Origin: Candidatus Nanopelagicaceae bacterium
GTDB lineage: Bacteria > Actinomycetota > Actinomycetes > Nanopelagicales > Nanopelagicaceae
Assembly: GCA_947488635.1 (NCBI GenBank)
Contig: CANLAY010000027.1
Span: 1 to 9,541, forward strand
Direction of reading: 5' to 3'
Length of the DNA: 9,541 nucleotides
The notes beneath the pieces are model-generated. The model worked only from the letters and a program-made list of their open reading frames with translations, was not told the origin of the DNA and made no database searches. A program made the position numbers and the translations under genes. Positions 1 through 8,273 of the stretch are shown here, piece by piece (position 1 is the stretch's first letter; the number at the start of each line of letters is the position of its first letter).

Positions 1-1140
1 CCTGGAGCGATCATGGCAAATATGTCAGCGCGCGTTGAGCACTCACCAGTTGGCGTGGTCGGTGTTATCGGCCCCTGGAACTATCCGATGTTCACTCCAC
101 TTGGTTCAATCACCTACGCACTTGCAGCCGGTAACGCAGTTGTTTTCAAACCAAGTGAATTAACCCCAGCAGTTGGTGTTTGGCTAGCTGATTCATTTGC
201 CCAAGTTGCACCAAGTGAAGATATTTTCCAAGTTATTACTGGCTTCGGCGATACTGGTAAATACTTATGTGAAAGTGAAATCAATAAATTAGCTTTTACT
301 GGTTCAACTAAGACTGCCAAGTTAGTTGCAGCAACGTGTGCGGCAAACATGATTCCAGTAGTTCTGGAGTGTGGTGGCAAAGACCCAGTAATTATTGCCG
401 AAGATGCCAACATCAAGGCAGCTGTTGAAAATTCTTTATGGTCTGCCATGTCTAATGCTGGGCAAACTTGTATTGGCGCTGAACGTATTTATGTAGATGA
501 AAAGATTGCAGATCGCTTCATTGAACTCTTCGTGGCCGAAGCTGAAAAGATCACCGCAGGTGCACCAGGGGCTGGTAATTACGGTCCCGCAACTATGCCA
601 GAACAACTAGATGTGATTGCCGCCCATATCGCCGATGCGTTAAAGCGCGGCGGTAAAGCGCTGCTGGGTGGTAAGAAATCTGTGCAGCCACCATATGTGC
701 AGCCCGTTGTTTTAGTAGATGTGCCAGAAGATGCTATTGCGATGACGGAGGAAACTTTTGGGCCGGTAATTATTATCAATCGTTTCCACTCTATTGATCA
801 TGCAATTCGTTTAGCTAATGCAAGTAAATATGGCTTAGGTGCATCGGTTTGGTCCAAGCGCCAAGGCAAAAAGATTGCTTCTCAACTTCATTGTGGAATG
901 GTTGCGATTAACTCAACTATTTCATTCGCAGCAATTCCATCAGTGCCATTTGGCGGCGTGAAAGATAGTGGCTCTGGTCGCATTCATGGCCCCGAAGGAA
1001 TTCTAGAGTTTACATATCCGCGCACCGTGGTTCGTGCGCGATTCCAATTGCCTTTGGCATTTACTAGCTTTAAGCGTTCTTATTTCAGCGATAAATTAAT
1101 TGTGCGCGTTATTAAGATTCTTAAAGGTCGGCTGAGTTAA
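1..1140 (+). CDS. Aldehyde dehydrogenase family protein (5'-truncated by window edge)
   Basis: NAD(P)+-dependent oxidation of an aldehyde to a carboxylate, probably cytosolic. The reading frame is open from base 1 (P-G-A-I before the first in-window Met at 13), so the true start lies upstream and about a quarter of a ~500-residue enzyme is missing. Numbering from that Met, I see the cofactor-binding GPWNYP (20-25) and FKPSE (45-49), the FTGST nucleotide loop (95-99), the general-base glutamate in LECGGKDP (E119), the catalytic cysteine in GQTC (C153, codon 469-471), and the late EETFGPV and PFGGVKDSGSGR motifs. All key residues are present, so the enzyme should be active. The C-terminus ends in a basic, partly hydrophobic tail (about 340-375) that resembles actinobacterial members often labelled succinic semialdehyde dehydrogenase; that subfamily and the substrate are recalled, not proven. 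It converges with the zinc-protein gene across a 16-bp gap. Confidence 0.93.
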   Translation, partial: PGAIMANMSARVEHSPVGVVGVIGPWNYPMFTPLGSITYALAAGNAVVFKPSELTPAVGVWLADSFAQVAPSEDIFQVITGFGDTGKYLCESEINKLAFTGSTKTAKLVAATCAANMIPVVLECGGKDPVIIAEDANIKAAVENSLWSAMSNAGQTCIGAERIYVDEKIADRFIELFVAEAEKITAGAPGAGNYGPATMPEQLDVIAAHIADALKRGGKALLGGKKSVQPPYVQPVVLVDVPEDAIAMTEETFGPVIIINRFHSIDHAIRLANASKYGLGASVWSKRQGKKIASQLHCGMVAINSTISFAAIPSVPFGGVKDSGSGRIHGPEGILEFTYPRTVVRARFQLPLAFTSFKRSYFSDKLIVRVIKILKGRLS

Positions 1141-1156
1141 CTTTTACTAAGGTTAA

Positions 1157-1468
1157 TTAGAAGCGGGGCGCATTTCGTGTGCGCTCTGTGCGTGGGCCGC
1201 GATTATTTTTCTTACTCCAACAAGGTGTATGCCAATGGCGGCGCGATTCTTCATCATGTTCTAACCAGGCAACAATGTGTGGCGTTGCCATTGGAATAAC
1301 TTGATCACAACCTGGGCAGCGATATGGTTTATTAGAAGAAGAACCAGTTAATTTCCTAACTCGGTATGTTCCATCACTGTGTTCTTCAATACTTTCATTA
1401 GAAGTATTGATTTCTCGCTCAGCATCCTGAGGTCGCTTCCCTTTGGGATAGTTGCGGCGCGGGCTCAT
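1157..1468 (-). CDS. Small conserved actinobacterial zinc-binding protein
   Basis: A 103-residue cytosolic protein with no signal peptide or membrane segment. It has a basic N-terminus (MSPRRNYPKGKR), an acidic stretch (about 16-32), then a core with CPGC (C51, C54), PHIVAW (63-68) and HWHTPCW (H80, C83), and a basic tail ending RTRNAPRF. C51/C54 with H80/C83 form a plausible single zinc site; H64, H71 and H78 are further candidates. From memory this matches a small family conserved across Actinobacteria, often labelled 'ATP/GTP-binding protein', but there is no P-loop here. Its function is unknown; nucleic-acid binding is a guess from the basic ends. It is divergent from the ABC operon with 46 bp between starts. 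The upstream sequence has only a weak GAGAAA ribosome site, and the start is chosen because it gives the conserved MSPRR beginning. Confidence 0.85.
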   Translation of the reverse strand: MSPRRNYPKGKRPQDAEREINTSNESIEEHSDGTYRVRKLTGSSSNKPYRCPGCDQVIPMATPHIVAWLEHDEESRRHWHTPCWSKKNNRGPRTERTRNAPRF

Positions 1469-1508
1469 GGTTCATTTTCTCGCATTTTTCAGCTTCTTGT
1501 GACAGGCT

Positions 1509-1512
1509 GGAG
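1509..1512 (+). promoter_or_regulatory. Ribosome binding site that questions the ABC ATPase start
   Basis: GGAG at 1509-1512 lies only 2 nt before the ATG at 1515 but 8 nt before an in-frame GTG at 1521. The GTG spacing is much closer to normal and would give a protein starting M-I-E-V-K-G, a usual beginning for this ATPase family. The ATG start adds only two residues. Confidence 0.5.
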
Positions 1513-1514
1513 TC

Positions 1515-2366
1515 ATGAAGGTGATTGAAGTTAAGGGCCTCGTAAAGTCATATGGCGACTTCACCGCCGTCGCTGGCATCGATTTAGCGATCGAGGCAGG
1601 CGAGATTTTCGCTCTGTTAGGCCCAAATGGCGCTGGCAAAACCACGACCGTTGAGATTCTGGCCGGCTTTCGAGCACCTGATAGCGGCTCGGTTAGCGTG
1701 CTGGGGTTTGACCCAGCGACCAAGGGCGATGCTGGCCGCAGTTGGCGTAATCGCATCGGCATCGTTTTGCAGACCGCCTCAGATGCTGGTTCGTTTAAGG
1801 TGCGCGAGATTGTTAAGCATTTCAGTGCTTTCTATGCCAACCCACGCGATGTCGATCAAGTAATCGAAGCAGTAGGTCTTACTGAAAAACGCAATTCATT
1901 AGTCCTGGAATTATCAGGTGGCCAACGACGTCGCCTTGATGTGGCACTTGGAATCATCGGAAATCCCGAACTTCTATTTCTTGATGAGCCAACCACTGGC
2001 TTTGATCCCGAAGCACGGCGCGCATTCTGGTCACTGATTCGTGACTTAAAGGCCAGCGGCACCACAATTTTATTAACCACTCACTACCTCGATGAAGCTG
2101 AAGAGTTAGCCGATCGAGTTGCAGTTATTACGGCTGGAAAAATAGTTGAAGTTTCTACGCCCGCGCTCCTTGGTGGTCGCAGTACCGCAAAAGCTACGGT
2201 TTCTTGGATGGGAACATCTGGTCTTGAATCTAAAGAGAGCGATAACCCAACGGCAGTTGTTAATAAGTTAACTGCGCAGTTTGGTGGCGATATTCCAGAA
2301 TTGGTTATCACTCGCCCATCGCTTGAAGATATTTACTTAAAGATGATCGGTGGCCAAGATGAATAA
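1515..2366 (+). CDS. ABC transporter ATP-binding protein (DrrA/CcmA type)
   Basis: Cytosolic ATPase that powers the ABC-2 permease encoded immediately downstream. 283 residues, normal for the family. Visible motifs: Walker A GPNGAGKT (36-43), Q-loop glutamine Q86, signature LSGGQ (133-137), Walker B LLFLDE (153-158, with D157 and catalytic E158), D-loop GFD (162-164) and switch histidine H190. The C-terminal part after about 215 is the short accessory region of drug, polysaccharide or lipid exporters, ending in the characteristic SLEDIYLKMIG (269-279). All catalytic elements are intact. The start may be GTG 1521 rather than ATG 1515 because of the ribosome-site spacing. It overlaps the permease gene by 8 nt, implying translational coupling. 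Family membership predicts export, but the substrate cannot be read from sequence; antibiotic, lipid or peptide export are all possible. Confidence 0.95.
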   Translation: MKVIEVKGLVKSYGDFTAVAGIDLAIEAGEIFALLGPNGAGKTTTVEILAGFRAPDSGSVSVLGFDPATKGDAGRSWRNRIGIVLQTASDAGSFKVREIVKHFSAFYANPRDVDQVIEAVGLTEKRNSLVLELSGGQRRRLDVALGIIGNPELLFLDEPTTGFDPEARRAFWSLIRDLKASGTTILLTTHYLDEAEELADRVAVITAGKIVEVSTPALLGGRSTAKATVSWMGTSGLESKESDNPTAVVNKLTAQFGGDIPELVITRPSLEDIYLKMIGGQDE

Positions 2367-3153
2367 AGTTCCGGGCACCTTAAAACTTGGCTTACTGCGT
2401 GGTCAAATGGAAATCATTCAATTCTCACGTCAGAAAGAAGCAGTGGTATTTACCATCTTCTTCCCCGTCATTTTATTAGCGATCTTTGGCAGCGTATTTA
2501 AGGACACTATTGCGCCAGGGGTGACTTTTAGCCAATATTTTGTAGCTGGCATGATCGCATCAGGCTTAGTTAATAGTGGCTTTCAAAATATTGCCATTAA
2601 TATTCCAATCGAACGTGACATGGGTGCGATCAAGCGCCTTCGTGGAACACCGCTGCCTATTACTAGTTACTTCATTGGAAAAGCGATCTCCGTATTTGCC
2701 AGCATGGTGGTGCAAGTTCTGATCTTGCTCGCCATTGGCGTTGCTTTCTTTGGTTTAAATATGCCAACTGAGCTGAGCAAATGGCTAACTTTTACTTGGC
2801 TACTAGTACTCGGAACCGCCAGTTCAACAGCGCTTGGTGTGGCATTTTCTTCAGTGCCAAAGAATGGTCGCGGAGCCTCAGCCATAGTTTCACCCGTTGT
2901 AATCATTCTGCAATTCTTTAGTGGAGTTTTCTTTGTCTTCACCCAATTACCTGGCTGGATGCAACAAGTTGCCGCAATCTTTCCGCTCAAATGGCTAACT
3001 CAAGGAATGCGTAGTGTTTTCTTGCCCGACACATTTGCTGCGCAAGAAGTTGCTAAGAGCTGGGAAGGTGGTCGCACCGCCATAATTCTTTTTGTCTGGC
3101 TGATTGTTGGCCTCTTCTTTGCGGTTAAGACATTTCGTTGGGAGAACAAGTGA
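2359..3153 (+). CDS. ABC-2 type transporter permease
   Basis: Integral membrane subunit of the exporter formed with the preceding ATPase. 264 residues from ATG 2359, with about six hydrophobic segments (roughly 29-47, 57-75, 106-130, 143-165, 175-195, 240-257). Between segments 2 and 3 lies ERDMGAIKRLRGTPLP (85-100), typical of ABC-2 permeases, and FPLKWLTQGMR (208-218) sits before the last segment. GGTGG at 2349-2353 is 5 nt before ATG 2359. An in-frame GTG at 2350 would lengthen the protein by three residues, but it lies inside that ribosome site, so ATG 2359 is preferred. The start overlaps the ATPase stop by 8 nt (ATGAATAA), and the stop overlaps the next gene by 4 nt. The subunit probably works as a homodimer, since only one permease gene is present. 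Confidence 0.93.
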   Translation: MNKVPGTLKLGLLRGQMEIIQFSRQKEAVVFTIFFPVILLAIFGSVFKDTIAPGVTFSQYFVAGMIASGLVNSGFQNIAINIPIERDMGAIKRLRGTPLPITSYFIGKAISVFASMVVQVLILLAIGVAFFGLNMPTELSKWLTFTWLLVLGTASSTALGVAFSSVPKNGRGASAIVSPVVIILQFFSGVFFVFTQLPGWMQQVAAIFPLKWLTQGMRSVFLPDTFAAQEVAKSWEGGRTAIILFVWLIVGLFFAVKTFRWENK

Positions 3154-3686
3154 AGCGACTTGGGTTAGTACTGCTATTAGTTATTGCACTCAGCGCAAGC
3201 GGGGCGAATGCCGCATCTAAAATTAAGCCTTCACCTTCACCAAAGTGGCCACCAGTTGGCTTTACTGTAAAAGGTGAGATCTATGCAAAAGTTCCAACAG
3301 TTAAAGAGTTAGTTGGTATTGCCTCAAACAGTAAAGTGCTGACAGCTCAATTAGCGCAAAAAGTTGACGGCACATTGATTTGTCAGAAGTATTCCTGTGG
3401 CGCGATAACTGTGGCCTCTACAAATGGTTGCTCATGGTGGGAAGTTAAATCTAAAGTTAGAGGTCCAAAAAACATAGCAGATCTAACTATTACTACCCAT
3501 GGCACAATTCGAACAACCACTACTGGAACGGCGAAAAAGGTCTATAAAACAATTCTTTTAATCAGCTCTGAAGATATTGAGCGGGGAAATAAAATTTCTA
3601 ATATAAATGTGATTTGCCATCATGCGCCTGCGACTGAGACGTTAAAAACTAACGTCTATACGCCAACGCTTCAAGCAAATAACTGA
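3150..3686 (+). CDS. Small secreted protein of unknown function, third gene of the ABC exporter operon
   Basis: I do not recognise this family. 178 residues from GTG 3150, which overlaps the permease stop as GTGA and has GGGAG at 3140-3144, 5 nt upstream. A TTG at 3138 in the same frame lies before the ribosome site and is less likely. The N-terminus is a classic Sec signal peptide: MKR, a Leu/Val/Ile-rich core (4-15), then a cleavage site probably after A19-N20-A21. There is no lipobox cysteine, so it is not a lipoprotein. The predicted mature protein begins with a Lys/Pro/Ser-rich linker (about 24-36). Four cysteines (C78, C83, C94, C156) could form two disulfides after export, and a WW pair lies at 96-97. 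No other membrane segment is present. Operon position suggests a role linked to the exporter, but it could also simply be co-transcribed. It ends 6 bp from the convergent adenosyltransferase gene. Confidence 0.8.
   Translation: MKRLGLVLLLVIALSASGANAASKIKPSPSPKWPPVGFTVKGEIYAKVPTVKELVGIASNSKVLTAQLAQKVDGTLICQKYSCGAITVASTNGCSWWEVKSKVRGPKNIADLTITTHGTIRTTTTGTAKKVYKTILLISSEDIERGNKISNINVICHHAPATETLKTNVYTPTLQANN
3637..3657. repeat. Perfect 8-bp inverted repeat near convergent gene ends
   Basis: AGACGTTA (3637-3644) and TAACGTCT (3650-3657) flank the 5-nt loop AAAAC. It lies inside the last 50 bp of the secreted-protein gene, just before the convergent adenosyltransferase gene end. No T-run follows on either strand, so it is not a standard intrinsic terminator. 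It could aid 3'-end formation or RNA stability, or be chance. Confidence 0.4.
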
Positions 3687-3692
3687 TTCGGG

Positions 3693-4265
3693 TTAGCGGT
3701 TAGCGCCAGGGACCCAAAGTTCATCGCCTTGCTCTTTATTAGAGATGCGAGCAAGTACAAAGAGTAGGTCAGATAAACGATTTAAATATTTTGCCGCTAG
3801 CGGATTAACGCCGCCGCCGAATGCGTGAATCGCAGCCCAGGTGCATCGCTCAGCGCGACGAGCAACCGTGCGAGCAACGTGTAGGTTAGCTGCTGCCAAA
3901 GTGCCAGAAGGTAATACAAATGAGCGAAGTGGTTCTAGTTGCCCGTTGTAAGCATCTATCTGCTCTTCCAGATAAGTAATCTGTGATTCCAGAACTCGAA
4001 GTGGTTCAATTTTTGGTTCATCGACTACTGGGGTGCAAAGATCTGCGCCCACATCGAAGAGATCATTTTGAATGCGAATCAACAGCGGCCTTAATTCAGC
4101 CGGCAATGTATCGGCGCAGAGTGCAACACCAATTGCTGAGTTAGCTTCATCTACAGTGGCATATGCCTCAAGACGTGGATCATTCTTCGAAGTGCGGCTC
4201 ATATCGCCGAGTGAAGTAGTTCCATCATCGCCAGTTTTTGTGTAAATCCGCGTCAAATTAACCAT
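3693..4265 (-). CDS. ATP:cob(I)alamin adenosyltransferase, PduO type
   Basis: Transfers the 5'-deoxyadenosyl group of ATP to cob(I)alamin to make adenosylcobalamin, the cofactor for enzymes such as methylmalonyl-CoA mutase; cytosolic, usually trimeric. 190 residues, normal length. Motifs: N-terminal ATP loop YTKTGDDGTTSLG (8-20), the DE-N-A-IG helix (39-46), and the active-site helix HVARTVARRAER (129-140), whose R132, R136, R137 and E139 match R186, R190, R191 and E193 of human MMAB. NRLSDLLFVLAR (162-173) is the conserved late motif. All expected residues are present. The start gives the usual MVNLTRIYTKTG beginning, but no good ribosome site precedes it (only AGGCTCTCCCC), so initiation may be weak or on a short leader. 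It is divergent from murA over 80 bp and converges with the secreted-protein gene. No cobalamin riboswitch is visible upstream. Confidence 0.95.
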   Translation of the reverse strand: MVNLTRIYTKTGDDGTTSLGDMSRTSKNDPRLEAYATVDEANSAIGVALCADTLPAELRPLLIRIQNDLFDVGADLCTPVVDEPKIEPLRVLESQITYLEEQIDAYNGQLEPLRSFVLPSGTLAAANLHVARTVARRAERCTWAAIHAFGGGVNPLAAKYLNRLSDLLFVLARISNKEQGDELWVPGANR

Positions 4266-4345
4266 GGGGAGAGCCTAATCGGGCAGATAAGATACGACCA
4301 CTCGAGAATTAACGTTGCATTAAAGAATTTGAAAGGGGTGCCGCC
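4266..4345. promoter_or_regulatory. Divergent intergenic region between the adenosyltransferase gene and murA
   Basis: This 80-bp gap must hold promoters for both genes or sit just downstream of them. For murA, AAAGGGG at 4332-4338 is a strong ribosome site 7 nt before ATG 4346. For the adenosyltransferase, the minus strand of 4285-4294 reads TATCTTATCT, whose first six bases match TATAAT at four of six positions at a plausible distance from the start; I see no convincing -35. No clear murA promoter was identified. The region is too short for a cobalamin riboswitch. Confidence 0.4.
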
Positions 4346-5608
4346 ATGGGTGCAATAGACCGCTTCCGCGTTGTCGGTGGTGCCCGTCTGGCCGGCGAAG
4401 TTAGCGTTAGCGGGGCTAAGAACTCGGCCCTAAAACTTATGGCTGCTTCACTCTTAGCAGCTGGTAAAACCACTATTCGCAACGTTCCTGATATTGCAGA
4501 TGTCGACATCATGGCTGATCTGCTTACCCGTTTAGGTTGCATAGTTGTACGTGGTGCAGATTTAGTAACCATTGATGTGCCAGAAGTTCCGGGTCATCGC
4601 GCTGATTACGATTTAGTGCGCAAGATGCGTGCCTCTATTAACGTGCTCGGCCCACTGGTTGCTCGCGTTGGCATGGCTGAAGTTGCTCTGCCCGGCGGCG
4701 ATGCCATTGGTTCGCGTGGTTTAGATTTTCATATTCGCGGTCTGGAATCATTGGGTGCTAAAGCCCACAATGAACATGGTTACGTAATTGCCAAAGCGCC
4801 TAACGGTTTAACGGGTGCCGAAATTGTTTTGGATTTTCCAAGCGTTGGCGCAACAGAGAACTTAATGACTGCGGCAGTGCTGGCAAAAGGTGTCACTACG
4901 ATTGATAACGCAGCGCGCGAACCAGATTTAGTTGATCTCGGAAATTTCTTAATTTCAATGGGTGCCAAAATCGAAGGTCTTGGCACACCGTTAATCACAA
5001 TCACTGGTGTTGCAAAAATGCACCCCACCGATCACGCCACAATCGCAGATCGCATTGTGACTGGCACTTGGGCATTTGCCGCCGCCATGACGCAAGGTGA
5101 TATCACTATAAATGGAGCACGTGCCCAAGATTTAGAGATTCCACTTGAAAAGTTAACTGCGGCTGGCGCGATCGTTACTTCAAATGAAAACTCGATCCGA
5201 GTTCGCATGGATTCCAGGCCAAAAGCAATTGATGTTTCAACCCTTCCCTACCCAGGTTTTCCAACAGATCTACAGCCAATGGTTATTACTTTAAATGCCA
5301 TTGCAACTGGTGATGCCATAGTTACTGAAAACGTGTTCGAAGGTCGCTTCATGTTTGTTAATGAATTGATCAGATTAGGCGCACAAATCACTATCGATGG
5401 CCACCATGCAGCTATAACCGGGGTCGAAAAGCTCTCTAGCGCACCTGTTGTGGCAACTGATATTCGGGCGGGTGCAGGCTTGGTTTTAGCTGGCTTGGTA
5501 AGTGATGGCATAACTTTTATTGAAGATGGTTATCACATTGATCGCGGCTACCCTGATTTTGCTACGCAATTACGCGCACTTGGCGCCGATGTTACTCGCG
5601 AACTTTAA
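4346..5608 (+). CDS. murA: UDP-N-acetylglucosamine 1-carboxyvinyltransferase (Asp-type MurA)
   Basis: Catalyses the first committed step of peptidoglycan synthesis in the cytosol: enolpyruvyl transfer from PEP to UDP-GlcNAc. 420 residues, full length. Family residues present: K25 in SGAKNSALK (E. coli K22), R95 in KMRAS, D308 in PGFPTD (E. coli D305), and R400 in YHIDRGY. The flexible active-site loop reads [15 protein letters not shown] (115-129), so the catalytic or fosfomycin-binding cysteine (E. coli C115) is D119 here (codon 4700-4702). The same natural Asp is known in Mycobacterium tuberculosis MurA, which is active and fosfomycin-insensitive; insensitivity is therefore expected here. 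AroA (EPSP synthase) is excluded by the UDP-GlcNAc-type motifs. A strong ribosome site (AAAGGGG, 7-nt spacer) supports the start. The gene ends in a shared hairpin terminator and converges with atpC. Confidence 0.97.
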   Translation: MGAIDRFRVVGGARLAGEVSVSGAKNSALKLMAASLLAAGKTTIRNVPDIADVDIMADLLTRLGCIVVRGADLVTIDVPEVPGHRADYDLVRKMRASINVLGPLVARVGMAEVALPGGDAIGSRGLDFHIRGLESLGAKAHNEHGYVIAKAPNGLTGAEIVLDFPSVGATENLMTAAVLAKGVTTIDNAAREPDLVDLGNFLISMGAKIEGLGTPLITITGVAKMHPTDHATIADRIVTGTWAFAAAMTQGDITINGARAQDLEIPLEKLTAAGAIVTSNENSIRVRMDSRPKAIDVSTLPYPGFPTDLQPMVITLNAIATGDAIVTENVFEGRFMFVNELIRLGAQITIDGHHAAITGVEKLSSAPVVATDIRAGAGLVLAGLVSDGITFIEDGYHIDRGYPDFATQLRALGADVTREL

Positions 5609-5629
5609 ATCTTATTATTTTAAAGCAGA

Positions 5630-5663
5630 AAAAATCCCGGTAGATATTTCTGCCGGGATTTTT
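5630..5663. terminator. Bidirectional intrinsic terminator between murA and atpC
   Basis: A 15-bp stem with one G-U pair: AAAAATCCCGGTAGA (5630-5644), loop TATT (5645-5648), TCTGCCGGGATTTTT (5649-5663). The GC-rich core is flanked by an A-run on the left and a T-run on the right, giving a U-tract in both directions. It lies 21 bp after the murA stop and 13 bp after the atpC stop, and so can end both convergent transcripts. Confidence 0.9.
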
Positions 5664-5676
5664 AAATAGAACTAAA

Positions 5677-5928
5677 TTAACCTGCTGACTCAGTTAAGAT
5701 CGAAACTCGATCATTTGATACAGATAAGAACCCACCATGGACATTGAATTGCTGAGTTGTTCCGTCGGCAACTTTAATGCTGACTGCGCCGTCGACTAGA
5801 ACACCAAATAAAGGTGCGTGACCTGGCAAAACGCCAAGGTCACCTTCGGTTGTGCGAGCTGAGATAAATGAAGCCTCGCCTGACCAAACCTTCTGTGTTG
5901 GTGAAACTACTGCGACTTTAAGTGTCAT
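5677..5928 (-). CDS. atpC: F1Fo ATP synthase epsilon subunit, short form lacking the C-terminal helical domain
   Basis: Central-stalk subunit of the membrane-bound ATP synthase, binding gamma and the c-ring. Only 83 residues, against about 120-140 for typical bacterial epsilon. What is present is the full N-terminal beta-sandwich: MTLKVAVVSPTQKVWSGE (1-18), GDLGVLPGHAPL (29-40), and the closing strands HGGFLSVSNDRVSIL (64-78). The protein stops right after this domain (TESAG), so the two-helix C-terminal domain, which in many bacteria blocks ATP hydrolysis, is absent. The terminator begins 13 bp downstream, leaving no room for a frameshifted remnant. The start lies 3 nt after the atpD stop with no strong ribosome site, so translation is probably coupled to atpD. 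It is the last gene of the operon. Confidence 0.93.
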   Translation of the reverse strand: MTLKVAVVSPTQKVWSGEASFISARTTEGDLGVLPGHAPLFGVLVDGAVSIKVADGTTQQFNVHGGFLSVSNDRVSILTESAG

Positions 5929-5931
5929 GAG

Positions 5932-8270
<2,339 letters not shown>

Positions 8271-8273
8271 TTG

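Noticed and set aside
1141..1156. Possible terminator between the aldehyde dehydrogenase and zinc-protein genes
   Set aside because: Only a 5-bp TTAAC/GTTAA pairing without a GC-rich stem or T-run; too weak to call.
1472..1762. Minus-strand open frame opposite the ABC ATPase start
   Set aside because: Antisense to the Walker A region of a clear ABC ATPase, with low-complexity composition typical of shadow frames.
4266..4345. Cobalamin riboswitch ahead of the adenosyltransferase gene
   Set aside because: The whole gap is 80 bp and shared with murA, far too short for the riboswitch, and no B12-box-like element was seen.
4309..4572. Minus-strand open frame opposite the murA start
   Set aside because: It lies antisense to a full, well-conserved murA, has no family resemblance, and overlaps the divergent promoter region.
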